Shown here piece by piece: positions 34,231 through 46,004 of a DNA stretch of 64,000 nucleotides. A program made the translations under genes and the position numbers. Within the stretch, counting starts at the first letter, position 1. Every line of letters begins with the position of its first letter. Source of the stretch: Vombatus ursinus (lineage: Eukaryota > Chordata > Mammalia > Diprotodontia > Vombatidae); contig NW_020947390.1 of assembly GCF_900497805.2 (NCBI RefSeq), forward strand, positions 1,436,756-1,500,755. Direction: 5' to 3'. Below the pieces are notes generated by a model. That model saw only the letters and a list, made by a program, of their open reading frames with translations. It was not told the origin of the DNA and did not search any database.

Positions 34231-35148
34231 ATGACCTCTTTTTTTTTTCCTGTAAGATTTATATTCTATCCATTTTGCCATTGGAAAATAGTGTCCAGTT
34301 GTCATTTGCCTCATAATCAGCATTCTTAAACATTTAGATATACTTTCTTCAAGTAATCTCATATTTAATATATGGCTTCTACTTGTCCCTCCAATCTTAT
34401 TTCTCACAGCTCAATATTACCCAAAAGAATATTTCTATTCAAGCTAACTTGGCCTACTTACTATGTATTAAATTTGCTGAGCATATATTTGCTCCCTATC
34501 TTTGCTTATGTCACTTACTTTATCTGGAGTTGCAATCATTTACTTCAGTACTCTCCATTTATTTTCCTTTTATCTTTCATTCAGTAAATCTAGCACACAT
34601 GTACACACACAATACACATGTGTATACATATATGTATACACACGTGTGTATGCATGTATGTGTACACATGTATGTACGTGTGTGTATCACTTATATGTGC
34701 AAAGCATAGTCCCTTCCCTTAAAGGAGTTTATAATCTTTTTCTTTGATGAAATATTTAAGACCTTCCTCCTCTAAAATTGCCTGCCTGAACTATGAAGGC
34801 CCTTTTTGCCTAGTTTCCTCATCTGTAAAATGAGCTGGAGAAGGAAATGGACAATTTCTCTAGTACCTTTACCAAGAGGAAAAACCATTTCCTCTGAACT
34901 TTCTCAGTATTGGTCTATGCCAGAGATCATGCCCCTTCCTCAGAAGTTTATTATCTCTTGGTTCAGTTGACACTATAATCAAATCACTAAATATTTGTAT
35001 GTTGGAGGGGGAACAAAGATTTAGATAGTAGTTTTATAAATAGATTAGTGATAGAAACAATAAATATGCTTGTATATTTGCTTGAACAACTAAAGCTAAT
35101 TGATAAATGTTTGAATATCTAATTTCATATTTAGTATGTTATCATACT
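34230..35148. other. Intronic, mostly unrecognised
   Basis: Apart from the microsatellite and a short SINE-like piece near 34808-34880 ('catctgtaaaatgagctgga'), no element is clear. Confidence 0.4.
34592..34688. repeat. Mixed CA/TG and TA microsatellite
   Basis: An alternating purine-pyrimidine run ('cacatgtgtatacatatatg', 'gtgtgtatgcatgtatgtgt') of about 97 bp. Alternating purine-pyrimidine runs of this kind can adopt Z-DNA. Confidence 0.9.
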
Positions 35149-35149
35149 T

Positions 35150-35287
35150 CTAAAAATGTACTTGTGCTATCTACCCACAAGAATATAAGCCCTTTGAGGG
35201 GGAGATGCATGGTCTATTTATTTGTATCCCCAAAATCTAGCAGGATGATGAGTACATAGCAGGTGCTCACTAAATATGTGCCCATTC
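35150..35287 (+). mobile_element. L2 LINE 3' end fragment
   Basis: 'aagaatataagccctttgag', 'tatccccaaaatctagcagg', 'agcaggtgctcactaaatat'. Confidence 0.75.
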
Positions 35288-35429
35288 AGATGATTACAAT
35301 CATGATGATTGTGATGGAGGTGAACCAGAGTAATTGTTGACAATGTGAAAGAATTTTTACCCTTAGAAGTGGTCCTTCACATAGTATACTCATAGGAGCA
35401 TTTAAAATGTATGTCCAAATGGGAGTCTA

Positions 35430-35525
35430 ATGCCATCATTTTAGAGAGTTTAAGTGACTAGCTAAATGTTATGCAAGTGACAAAGCTAGGATTTGAGGCC
35501 AAGTCCTCTGATACTAGATAGGTGC
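35430..35525 (-). mobile_element. MIR-type SINE fragment
   Basis: 'tttaagtgactagctaaatg' and 'aagctaggatttgaggccaa'; decayed. Confidence 0.5.
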
Positions 35526-35572
35526 TATTTAAGATACTTAATTTTAAAATTCTGTTATACCAAAGAGCCTTC

Positions 35573-35822
35573 TAGGACAATTAGATGGTACAATGGATAG
35601 TGTTGGACTTGAGATCAGGAAGACCTGTGCTCAGATTCTTATTAGCTGTGTGGTCCTGGGCAAGTCACTTAACCTCCTCCAGCCTCAGTTTCCTCATCTA
35701 TAAAATGGTGATAAAAATAGCACTTATTTAACAGAGTTATTTTGAAGATCAAATGAGATAATGTGTGTACAGCACTTTGCCAGCTTTAAAGTACTAGATA
35801 AATGCTAGATATTATTATTGGT
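35573..35822 (+). mobile_element. MIR-type SINE, nearly full length
   Basis: 'agatggtacaatggatagtg', 'tggtcctgggcaagtcactt', 'ctcagtttcctcatctataa' and 'cagcactttgccagctttaa'. Confidence 0.88.
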
Positions 35823-35989
35823 TTAGTGAAATAGAGAACCATTTTTTTAATTATCCATGGCAGGAGATAGGGGGAGACTTTCTGAACATGATGTCCCATT
35901 AAACTTTAGATTGAACTGACAAGAAGGCTTAGATATTATTGAGATTATGTAAATTGAACATTGTTCAGAATGTAGAAGGACTTCATTTG

Positions 35990-36590
35990 TTGGTACCCCA
36001 AACAAAGAACTCTTAGGAGTTCACTTCTTGGTCCTCTCTCAGTTCAAGATTGTGCCTGAGGATCACACAGTGTATAGTCAGATAAGGAAGGACACAAGCA
36101 ACAGTGAGTCAACACAGAAATGTTCGCAATACACCATACAAAACACAAGCAAATAGGAAACTGTTCTCCTCTCTCTCTTCCTGTCTCTTTTCATCAAAAT
36201 ATAAATCAGTCTATAGAAGACCCATTTGCACCTGGACCTCCAGAGACCATGGCATGGAGGAATTTCATCCATTCATCTTTGGGATTTCCACTCTAGGGCT
36301 AAGCTGTTTTGATAGGGGAGTTAGTGAATACCAAATCACATAATCCACTATATGCAACTGGCCCCAGATCAGACCATGCTTCATATCCCATGCAGTTGTT
36401 CACCCTGACCATTCTTTTATCATTTGGCTTGAAGCTGTGTGCATATCACCAGCTGCTACCTCTGCTTCCTACTTCTTGGTCTGTGAACAGTAATCAGATC
36501 AGTACCAGCAAGGTTCTGTCTGTCCAGTGCTCTCTGGCTTCACTCATCATCACTGAGACTTTCTAGAACAAAAAAACTCTTCTCTTGCCT
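35990..36590. other. Unclassified block, possible old repeat
   Basis: A GC-richer, low-AT stretch between AT-rich neighbours, starting near 'tgttggtaccccaaacaaag'. There is no gene, no domain in any frame, and no clear ends. An old LTR is one possibility. Confidence 0.25.
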
Positions 36591-36609
36591 CCATTTGCCT
36601 AAGTATATT

Positions 36610-36730
36610 GACTCTCTTATTAGCATTAAAGAGTTCTGAGGTCAGGGGCTCCTTGGCTTTTATATTTGAACCCTCAGTGGTTACCACAGTACCTCATACA
36701 TAGTAAACACATATAATGCTTTTTATTCAT
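36610..36730 (+). mobile_element. L2-like 3' end, diverged
   Basis: 'gaggtcaggggctccttggc' and 'accacagtacctcatacata' fit a decayed L2 tail. Confidence 0.45.
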
Positions 36731-37700
36731 TTCTTTGTAAATTTGTTCATTTCTTCCTTATCAGGAGACAATTTATTATATGAGTAATAATAATACTGAA
36801 TGAATCTGATCTTATAGCAAAAAAGGGAATAAACTGCTGGCTTGTGGACTAATTCATTTATAAAATTAAATTCTACTTTTAAAATGTTCTCCTTTTAGTT
36901 ATTGAGCAATGTCTTGAGAGAAGTAGTATATATCTTACTTTCAAATGAATAGTTTACCTTTTTTTTTAATTGAGAAATAAAACCTGTAATACTTTCCATA
37001 AGGTATAACTTTAGTCTGGCACCCATGTTTCTAATGTATTTATTCCAGTCTATTCACTTCAACTTTTATAGTCTCCCAAATTTAATTTAAAGTAAAATGC
37101 ATTCTACATTCATATAATATGTTGACATAACATCATAGTTGGACTAACTCTTCAAAGCAATCTGTAATCAATAATGGAGTGCTTACAATAATCTAGTGAT
37201 AAGTTCTTGGCCATCAACTGTGTTTGACGTGAAGCTAGTTGATTATTGAAGAGCGCTTTAAATTGAAAAGGAAGAGATTGATCAGATACAATTTCTAAAC
37301 CTCAAGATTTTAACTTAAGGTAACTATAAACTCATAGGAATCAATAAGACTTGGTGAGATTCAGCCCATTACTGAAATACAGCATGGAAAGGATTACTTT
37401 GCTCAAAAGTAATAGATTAGAAGGCACCACAAAGTAACATGGTATATCAAGAACATAGCAATCAATGAAAAAATCTATGAACCTGAAGGGAACTCACATT
37501 GGACAGCATAAAAACTAAAGAAGGGATAAACTAAAGAAATATCACAAAGCTAACTTGCTATAAACCTCCCAGCTCAGATGGAAGAAATAGATGATAACCT
37601 CCTTATTAATATAATTCTGAGGCCAGATATTGTGATGGAAGACTTCAATGATCTAGACATATTCTAGAGATCTCTCTTTGCTAAAATTAGAGGATCTAAT
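36730..37700. other. Intronic, no recognised element
   Basis: AT-rich, about 1 kb. Part around 37440-37680 has an A-rich texture like an old L1 but cannot be confirmed. Confidence 0.45.
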
Positions 37701-37701
37701 G

Positions 37702-37955
37702 TGGGGACAGCTAGTTGGTTCAGTAGATAGAATGCCAGATGTGGAGTCAGGAAGATTCATCTTTATGAGTTCAAATTTGGCCTCATACACTTACTAGCTG
37801 CGTGACCCTGGGCAAATCACTTAACACTGTTTGTTTTAGTCTTGTCATCTGGATAACAAACTGAAGAAAAAAATAGCAAACCACTCCAGTATCTTTGCCA
37901 AGAAAATCCCAAATGGGGTCAGACACAACAGAAAAAAAAATGACTGAAAAACACC
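37702..37955 (+). mobile_element. Composite SINE (tRNA head, RTE/BovB-like tail)
   Basis: 'ggacagctagttggttcagt', 'gctgcgtgaccctgggcaaa', 'accactccagtatctttgcc', 'aagaaaatcccaaatggggt' and 'cagacacaacagaaaa'. Confidence 0.88.
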
Positions 37956-38299
37956 TTTTTTTTTTTTTTACTTTTCTTGCTGATAATTTAATCTGGAAGC
38001 AATGAAGGCAATTCCCACCCCCCACCCCTACCCTGTATCTGATTCTCATCAATAAAGAATGGCACAATTAAGTGGAAATAACAGGGAACTTGAATAGAAG
38101 TGACTGAGTCATTTTAGTGTTTGTGATAGATATGGAAATCAAACTCAGTAGTATGCATGCTAGGTTGTAGTAGAGTACAGTTCAAGGAAAGAAAAAATAA
38201 AATAGACAGACCCACATAGCTCTACAAGTATGATTCCCTAGTCATCAAAGTTTCAAGTAGGGTTTTAATGATACAATGTTGTAAATTGAGAACAACTGC

Positions 38300-38600
38300 T
38301 ATATAGTAAATAAAACAGGGAATTTGAACTCTGAAGGTCAGGTTTTAAGTCTTGGTTCTGCCATTCATTAATTGTGTGGTCTTGGGTAAGTCACTTAACC
38401 CATCTGAAATACAACTCCTTCATCCGTAAAATATCCTGCCTATGTGGCAGGATATCTGTGAATCAAATAATTAATGCATGAAGCACACCATAAGGGGAAA
38501 GTACAATATAAATATAACCATTATTGTTAACACTTTTGATGAGGATTGAATTGCTAGATTTCTGAGGTCCCTTCTAATTCTGTAATTCTATAGTTACATA
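38300..38600 (+). mobile_element. MIR-type SINE plus a SINE tail fragment
   Basis: 'ttaattgtgtggtcttgggt', 'aagtcacttaacccatctga' and 'caatataaatataaccatta'. A further tail piece 'ggtcccttctaattctgtaa' lies at 38560-38585. Confidence 0.7.
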
Positions 38601-38604
38601 TAAT

Positions 38605-40300
38605 CAATCTCTGAGCAGAGTTTCCAGGGGTAAAAGAAAATTGTTACTTCCTCCACAAACTATAACAAAGAACTGCTGGTTTTTCCTCAACTTATCCTCC
38701 CCCTTTCAAATTGGTCTCTCTATTTACAACTTCTTTCCAATCCAATCCTGCTACATAGCAGGTACTTAATGCATGCTTATTTAATTGTACTATATTGAAT
38801 GGAACTCAACTGGTAACTTGGTGGAAAAATACATAGAGATTGACCATCAGACTCCTGGAAAAAAATGCCCAATTGCCCTTTGGGGAAGTAAGAATTTAAG
38901 TATCATAGAGAATAGCACTTTTAAAACAACACATTGCATGGCCTATAGTCAGAGAATACTCTATTCCTAGAGCTGTCTTGCACCCCTTGGCCACTCCTCC
39001 ATAGACTATAACAATTTGCATTGGGTGAGTAGTTGAGAATGTCGGTTTTATTTGCTATTACTATGTACCTCCTGGTAGGAAGGCAAGCTGGTAAGAAACA
39101 ATGTGTGAACTCTTGTTAAGTCACGCACAATTAACTATAAACTCTGGGCCAAATGGACACAGGCAAACCCATGGTTATTCCAAGTATTAATCTCTCATAG
39201 AGAGAAGAACTGGACATTTTCTAGAAAAAGAAATTGAAACTGACTGGTGAGTTGGCAGTCAATTTGGTCAGGTTTTAGAGGGCATCCTTGGAAGTATACA
39301 ACCCTTCAGGGTAGTACAGACTCAATGTGGCTTCCTGCCATGGATACTTTTCTCTCTACAAAACTCTAGAGGAACAATGAGGACTTTCTGTCCCATGGTT
39401 CATAGACTTGGCAATAAAGGTGGAAGATGAAATAGTAGCACCAATTTAACTGGGCACATATATGTATTTATGTATATAATTTGTGAAATTCCTACAGAAA
39501 GAATTCTGTTTAAACTTTATAGAGAAAATACAGGAGTCTCTGAGGGAAGTGGACAGTCCTTTTTAACCCAAATTCCTAACGTGTAATAGTCCAAGAGGCA
39601 AATAGAGTCTTCACTAGGGAGCCTACTTGTGAATTTCATAGTGTATATAAGGAAGTAACAACATAATCATGATGTAATACAGCTTTTCAGAGCACAGCTG
39701 AATGGCTGACTGAATAGAAAAATATATATTTGCAGAACATGATGGAACCTAACATTGTTTCCTTGAAAATGTTGAAAAACATGATGGTTTCATTGTTTGT
39801 TCATGAGACATAAACTGACTTCTGCCATAAAGGATTCTATAGAGCTGTTCTATTCTCCTTTGCCTCAAAACCCAAAGCTTGGACATCTAATAGTTATATT
39901 AGGTGAAAGTATAAGTCACATTGTGGAAATTATTATTAAGCTAGCTTTGGCTTTTTTGAAAATAATGTAAAATATATGAAGATTCTTCAACAAGGGCCTG
40001 GCACATAGGTACTTTTTGATTCATTGGTATGTGTTCCTTCTACTAAGGCAGATCAAAACTATCCTATGGCTTCTCATCCTATAAAATTCTTATCCATGAG
40101 TTTTTTCCATAAGTCATTCATAGAGAAGCTTGTCAATTAATTAGACTTCCTGTCATTAAAAATATTGGAGAGTTTGGGGTTCCAGTGTAGTATTGGTGCC
40201 ATCCGTCATCTCTCATTTTCATCATATAGCTACAATACATTTTGTGGTTGCTTTCACATTGATTTTTGCCATGAGATCCCTTCTCACATGCTAGTTACTT
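38605..40300. other. Intronic, mostly unrecognised
   Basis: Weak L2-like tails are visible near 38740-38790 ('catagcaggtacttaatgca') and 39990-40030 ('agggcctggcacataggtac'). Otherwise no gene or repeat is clear over 1.7 kb. Confidence 0.4.
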
Positions 40301-40302
40301 AT

Positions 40303-40412
40303 TCAAAAAAAATTTATTAAAAGCCTACTGTGTGCAGGTGCTATGGGAGAAAGAATAATTGTAGATATGCAATTATCTCTGCCTTCTGAAAATTTATAGC
40401 CTAATGTTGATC
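40303..40412 (-). mobile_element. L2 LINE 3' end fragment
   Basis: 'ttattaaaagcctactgtgt', 'ctctgccttctgaaaattta'. Confidence 0.6.
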
Positions 40413-40619
40413 ATGTGCAATAGCCCGATTCTAGCTACTATTTGTTTTTCCTTTGTCCTCTGGCTTGCTTGTAATTTGGATTCTTCTGAAATCATGATTA
40501 TCCATGATTTACAACCAGGACAGCATCACTGGGAGAATAGCTACTAAAGAGATGAGTTGTTGTTGTTGTTTGTTTTTTTCTTGCAGAGAGCATCTAAAAA
40601 TTATCTAGTGTATGGAGTC

Positions 40620-40710
40620 CCCCATTTCAAATGAGATAATACTTGCAAAGTGCTTAGCACAGTGCCTGGCACCCAGAAGGAGTTTAATAAATACTTGTTC
40701 CCTCCTTTCC
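40620..40710 (+). mobile_element. MIR/L2-type tail fragment
   Basis: 'aatgagataatacttgcaaa', 'gtgcttagcacagtgcctgg' and 'aggagtttaataaatacttg'. Confidence 0.65.
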
Positions 40711-40714
40711 CACT

Positions 40715-42045
40715 TCCCATAAGTATTCCTTTCCAGAATGTTTAAGTAAATATCTAATAGCCAACTATCTGGTGGTGAAGATGGTGTGTGTGTTTGCGGG
40801 GGGACATGTACACACAACACACTTTTAAGTTTAATCTGAATTTTAACATTTTCTCTATCATTTAATTAAGTCTAGACAATCAAAAATACTAAATATCAAG
40901 CACTGATTTGTGTCATTTCCTGATTTCCAGAGTATAAATGCTTGTACTGAAAATTATCAGTTTGTGAAAGTTACTAAGGGCTATCTCCAGCATATCCCTC
41001 ATTCCTGTCCAATATCCTCCCTCTATATAATTCTTAGTCCACTTCCTCAGCTACATGATGTGTTTGCCCAAGATATGTTTGTAAATGAATTACATCAGTG
41101 AGCTTCCCATTTTAGCTGCATGCTACAGCTGGAAAATAAATGTTTTTCATCCATTTAGATTTTCCAATGTAGATAGTTAAATCATTGGTGGGGGCCAACC
41201 CATGAAGCAGAAAGAAAAAGGCATGTTATAATTTAATGTACCACTTTTGAAAAAAAAAGTATTTTCCTTCTTTTAAAAAAAATCTACTAAAGACGCTTAG
41301 TAAAAGATTAATGAATCTCAAAGCCTCCTTTCCCAACCTAACATAAGTAAATGATCTTTAAAACAATGCTTTATCCAAAAGAAGGTAAAATTAGACAAGA
41401 AATACCTCTCAAAAAACAGCACATTTTTGAAAGCTGTCACAACCTTAGGCAAAACTGTATTGCTCCTCCTATTGAAGCTATCATATGTAAAATATCAAAT
41501 ATGATCATAGGTTTTTTTCATTATTTTTTTCTTAATTTTTTTCTTCATTATTTTTCTCCCTTTGTATTTGGAGGATAGAAAAAAGGCCATTTTTTTCACA
41601 CCTTAAATTCTGCCTATGGAGTGTTATATGCCTGGTAGTAGCTAATATGGCATTAAAAATTTTCATTAGCTAACCAGAGTATGTAAAACATGCTGTGGTC
41701 AGTATGCCATGGATTGGAAACTAAGAATACTTTTGAGTTTGTGGTTCTGGGTTTTGGATATTTGAGTTCTGAGCATCAGTCAGTACTACAAAACATGATG
41801 ACTGTTGGTTTCTGTGCTTTCATTTAGTGGGTTGCAGATTTTCATACTGGACTATGGTATCATGGAACCTACAAGAAAAATAGAACAAGCACAGATAATG
41901 ACTAAGAGAAGAAAGCAAATGTAATCCTTATTGATATAGTGTAGTGTGGGCATATGTTTAAAATTTGTGGAGCTTTTTCATAGTCCCTAGGAATAATAAA
42001 AGCTTCCTATAATCCCAAAGAGGTTAAAAGTTATTTCCCTTGAAG
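40715..42045. other. Intronic, no recognised element
   Basis: AT-rich sequence of 1.3 kb without a gene or a repeat that I can name. Confidence 0.45.
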
Positions 42046-42049
42046 GACA

Positions 42050-42240
42050 GAATTCAATTCAGAAAGTATTTATTAAGTGCCCATGCATGCCCTAAACTTA
42101 AGAGTTAGAAATAAGGGGAGGGGGGGAGAGGAGAGAAAGAAAGGAAGGGAGGAAGGGAAGGAGAGAAGGAGGGAAGGAGAGAGGGAAGGGAGAGAAGGGA
42201 GAAAGGGAGGGAGACTTTGCCCTCATGAAGCTTATAAACT
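42050..42240 (-). mobile_element. L2 LINE 3' end split by an expanded purine tract
   Basis: Reverse L2 'gtatttattaagtgcccatg' precedes the tract, and 'tgccctcatgaagcttataa' follows it. The tract has grown inside the L2 A/G-rich segment. Confidence 0.65.
42113..42213 (+). repeat. Polypurine (GGAA/GGGA)n tract
   Basis: About 100 nt of unbroken G and A on the + strand, such as 'gaaggagggaaggagagagg'. The open frames across it on both strands are composition artefacts. Confidence 0.95.
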
Positions 42241-42539
42241 GCTTTTTCTTTGTTGTTGTTTTTTTGTTTGTTTGTTTCTTGTATCTTCCATTTCAATTTG
42301 TGATGTGCTCAGGTTACTCAATAAATGTTTTTGTCTAATTGGCAAACAAAAGATAGATAACTTTAACACCTCTTTGGGGCACTTATCACTAAATTTGTAA
42401 ATGGAGGAAAACAAAAGAGAAAATGTATAATCTTATACACACAAAAGCTCACTGAGGGGAGGACCTCTGTCATCCTTGTATCCTTTATGCACTTATCACA
42501 GTTTTTGGATTATAAATGTTACTTTTTACAAAGGAAGCC

Positions 42540-43010
42540 AAGCTAAGTGACTCAGTAAAAATAATGTTAGAATTGGAGTCAGAAGACCCAAGTGTAAATT
42601 CTATCACTCTCTTCACCAAAAACTTTCAGGAGCTTCCTATTGTCTCTAGGATCAATATAAACTCCTCAGTTGACATTTAAACACCACTACCCCCAAGTTT
42701 GGCTCTAGCCAATCCTATTAGATTAATTTCATACAATTTCTCTTTAGAAATTCTACATTACAGCCAATTTCCCCATCTCTATATTACACCTGCCTTTGTG
42801 CAAAACTGATCCACATGTTAGATAGAATACAGTACTACTTCATGTTTACTACTCACTACCTAACATTAGCCTATATGCCACTCTGTGAAGCTTTCCCTCA
42901 TCCTAATCCATACCCCCAGTTTCTCCTGCTTTCTCTCTTCCAATTTTTCCTCATGGAACTATTATCTCAGTGCATTGTATAGCATTTTGCACATGGTAGA
43001 TAGCCTTTAT
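42540..43010 (+). mobile_element. SINE head fragment followed by a diverged L2-type 3' region
   Basis: 'gttagaattggagtcagaag' is a SINE head piece. The text from 'ctttcaggagcttcctattg' through 'caatataaactcctcagttg' and 'ctgcctttgtgcaaaactga' to 'tgaagctttccctcatccta' follows an L2-type tail different in subfamily from 16505-17715. Confidence 0.6.
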
Positions 43011-43279
43011 GTAGGTTTTTTGAAAATTGAAATAAATTCTGAAATTCTGCATAGGAAATCATATAAAAGTATGAGACAATATTGCAAACCTTTGCTATTA
43101 TGGAAAAATATACTAATTACAGTTTAAAAATACTTTTTCTAACCCATGAAATCCATCTCATTTTATAAAAATGGTGATATATACTAGCTGTGTACTACAG
43201 GAATAATTATTAATGCATTGCTGTGCCCCCATTTTCATTTTCCTGATAATATGAATGAGATGAGTTCAGAATATATTGA

Positions 43280-43345
43280 TTTTGAGTGGTCAGTTAACTA
43301 GCATGTATTAAGTGCCTACTATGCACCATAGTCAGCTAAAAAAAA
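43280..43345 (-). mobile_element. L2/MIR tail fragment
   Basis: 'catgtattaagtgcctacta'. Confidence 0.5.
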
Positions 43346-43489
43346 AATCTTCTTTTCACCCGCCTATTCACTAACCTGTGAAATACTTTGCAATCTAAAA
43401 AATAAATCCATTTGTTCAAGGTATTTGTAGCCAGGAAGACTAATTTTGCACATTGACTATGACCTACTGTAGCTGACACTTTGTAGTAT

Positions 43490-43620
43490 ATCTCATCTCA
43501 GAATCATCTCATTGATGACTCAAAAGTCATCTAGTCCAAATGAGATCTCAACATCCATCCTCTCTGCAATATCCATGAGAAATGGTCATGTAGCATCTCC
43601 TTGAAAACCTCCTAGGAATC
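43490..43620. repeat. Old interspersed repeat of uncertain family
   Basis: 'agtcatctagtccaaatgag', 'atggtcatgtagcatctcct' and 'tgaaaacctcctaggaa' follow a pattern common in mammalian genomes that I cannot name. Confidence 0.4.
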
Positions 43621-43624
43621 TTCT

Positions 43625-43810
43625 ATGGAGTAGGTAGGATTAAAACTGGAACTTGGAAGATAGATTCAAGTAAACATGAAGAAAGGACAGGGAAGGACAT
43701 TTCTGGGAGGGAGAATGATTTGGGCAAAATGTAAAGGATGAATCATGTTCCATAACCGTGATAAGTTTCACATTAGTGAAGAGTTCATGAAGGGGGATAG
43801 TCTAAGACAA
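43625..43810 (-). mobile_element. L2 LINE fragment
   Basis: 'gaaggacatttctgggaggg' and 'atgatttgggcaaaatgtaa' match the reverse L2 3' region. Confidence 0.5.
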
Positions 43811-43940
43811 GGGTAGGGAACCGTTGGCCTCGAGGCCACACATAGCCCTCTAGGCTCTCAAGTGTGGCCTTTTGACTGAACTGTGAAGTTTGGAGTCAGT
43901 CAAAGGGCTGAACTTGAGGACCTAGTGGCCCCCAACCCTA
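43811..43940. mobile_element. hAT-type MITE, internally shortened
   Basis: 'caagggtagggaaccgttgg', 'cctctaggctctcaagtgtg', 'tcagtcaaagggctgaactt' and 'ccccaaccct'. Eight-base flanks gtctaaga and gtttaagg agree at six positions, a decayed hAT target duplication. Confidence 0.75.
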
Positions 43941-44261
43941 GTTTAAGGTGGGTATGTCTTAGGTGTGGCTCTTCCCTCTGTTGGTATGAGCTCCAACCTA
44001 TCTGTGCCTCCTTATGTTGTAAAAAATTTATCAATGCGATTTCATAGATACTTCATGAGAGACCTACTCTCAAGCCTGCTGAGGGTCTTTTTACATTTCA
44101 TTGTCTGTTGTTGTTTGTCCAGGCCTATGATTTCACTGGTCTGAAATCACCCAGAGATGTTGGGTGAGGAAATCTAAATACTAAAATATTAGAACTAATA
44201 TTTCTAATAATAAAAATGAGAGAAATAGAAAGCAGATCTGCAAATACTTTGCAATTTACAT

Positions 44262-44395
44262 CTGTAGAGAAGTGTCTGTAGCACTGAGAGATTAAGAGAC
44301 TTGCCCAGGGTCATAAAGGCAGTGTCAGAAACCAAGTACTCTTGACTCAGAGATTGGTCTTCTATCCACTATGCCATATTACCTCTCTTATCTTA
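44262..44395 (-). mobile_element. MIR-type SINE
   Basis: 'taagagacttgcccagggtc' and 'ttggtcttctatccactatg'. Confidence 0.75.
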
Positions 44396-44399
44396 AATG

Positions 44400-45867
44400 A
44401 TGATGGGGTGGGAAAGGTTGTAGCCAGACTTTGGAATGGAGTTTATATGTGTATTCTGTTCACCATTCTCCATGAGATATGATTATAAATCAATCATCCC
44501 AATTTCTGTCTTGCCCATTTTATTCCCAAAGCCATCCCATTCAACTGACTGTTTCCTCCACTCACAAGGTCTGTGTCCCTCATCCAGGCATGGAAATCAC
44601 TACTCAGTTACTACATGTAATCTCATCATCAACACCCCTGCTCTTCCATTGCTAGGATGATCTGGGTATTTTGGTAATACCTTAAGTACATTAAAAGCTT
44701 ATGTAGGCCCTTTTCTTCTGTTCAAATTTTATCCTAAATTTTAAATAATTTAAGAGGGAAGGTCCTTAGTAGATAACTGAAATGGACCTAATTTTGGCAT
44801 TAGAAGCTCAGAATAACAGGAAGGTTGCTACAAAAGTCACTCATTATAAATATCCCTTTTATAATTAACATTCCAACTGTTTTATTTAAACAGTACACAT
44901 TGTTACACCTATTTAGTGGGTGTGTTTGCTGTTTTGTCAGTTCATTCTGGTAAGATATTTTAACCTTTATCTTTCTTATAAATCTCTTACAATTATAACT
45001 ATTTATTTTCAGTTATAAGAGAAGTTTAAAACTGTTATAACTGTTGCATGTTTTGAAGGGTAAAAAGTGCTATCCCATGAAGATTGACTCTTGGGGAAAA
45101 TATATTGAGTTGATAGGACTATGAGCCAACTAGGAGACCAAAAATTCAGTGGGATGAAGATGTATAAAGCTATTCAATCAGAATTGCAGTGGTAATCTAC
45201 TGCAGCATATTAAATGTTACTCTCACTGAAAAAGAAAAGAAAGAAAAGAGTGTCAAAGTATCTTTTTAAATATACAAAAGAGAACAGGATTCTCAGAGTG
45301 ATACACAGATAAACAGGCTAGCTTTGAAACTAATATGTCGGATGTATTATACACTAAAATATACAAACTGTACCTAGTGATAGTATTACATATAACTCTT
45401 TTTCTATTCTTTGTACATGAAAATAGTCATGTTTCTTGGTGGTTGTCAAATTCAAAATAACAAAAATAACCTTTTTAACCATTACCCCAAACCCTCAAGG
45501 GTTAATGATCATCTTTATGTACAAAACTTACCACCAATTAATGGCTAAAAATTGAGTCAAATGCTTTTAAGTAGGCTAACAAAACAAGACCATCTGTTGG
45601 AATTAAGGAGGTGTATTTTTAAGCAGTGTTGTTTATCCACCATAGTGTCACTTTATCTGTACATTTTGCATTCTGTATGTAATGCAACATTTTTAGTCTT
45701 GATTCTCACTTTTTCATAAGTGTGTCTTCCCAGCACCTATAGTTATTAATGAAATTCATATGAATTAATGAGGAAAAGATGCTGAATATTCAATTAGGTG
45801 CATTTTGAATTGACTAAATATTGCCTGGGTGTTGAAATAACCACTTTTTTTGATATTTCATTTGCAG
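44400..45867. other. Repeat-poor intron leading to the Ig4 exon
   Basis: About 1.5 kb of AT-rich sequence with no recognisable repeat beyond a short AAGA-rich spot at 45228-45248. It ends at the exon acceptor. Confidence 0.5.
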
Positions 45868-46004
45868 ACTACCCACATTGGGTAGAGAAGCTGAATGATA
45901 CTCATTTAGACAGTGGCAGCCCTCTCAGATGGGAATGTAAAGCCACTGGAAAGCCCAGACCCACCTACCGTTGGTTGAAAAATGGAGTCCCTCTCTTGGC
46001 TCAG
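45868..46004 (+). CDS. CNTN5: CNTN5 coding exon: first half of Ig domain 4
   Basis: This 137-nt exon reads, with one base from the previous exon, as 46 residues starting [11 protein letters not shown] and ending NGVPLLAQ. It holds the B-strand Cys (residue 24, in [10 protein letters not shown]) and the C-strand Trp (residue 36, in YRWLKNG) of an Ig C2 domain. An N-glycosylation sequon NDT is present at residues 10-12. The acceptor is 'tttcatttgcag' and the donor is 'gtaatg' (46005). The intron before it is phase 1 and the one after it is phase 0. The flanking introns are 16.1 kb and 4.7 kb. The match to CNTN5 as remembered is almost complete; the first residue is Asn where I recall Thr in human, and that residue spans the splice junction. 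Reading past the donor adds only a few codons before a stop. Confidence 0.97.

Larger units (their letters stand above)
29785..45867 (+). other. CNTN5: CNTN5 intron between the Ig3 and Ig4 exons (16.1 kb, phase 1)
   Basis: It begins gtaagt and ends ttgcag. It holds an antisense L1 end, many L2 and MIR copies, composite SINEs and a purine tract; no further exon is seen. Confidence 0.92.

Noticed and set aside
42077-42414. Open frames across the polypurine tract
   Set aside because: Low-complexity translations (Glu/Arg/Gly/Lys or Pro/Leu/Ser) caused only by base composition.
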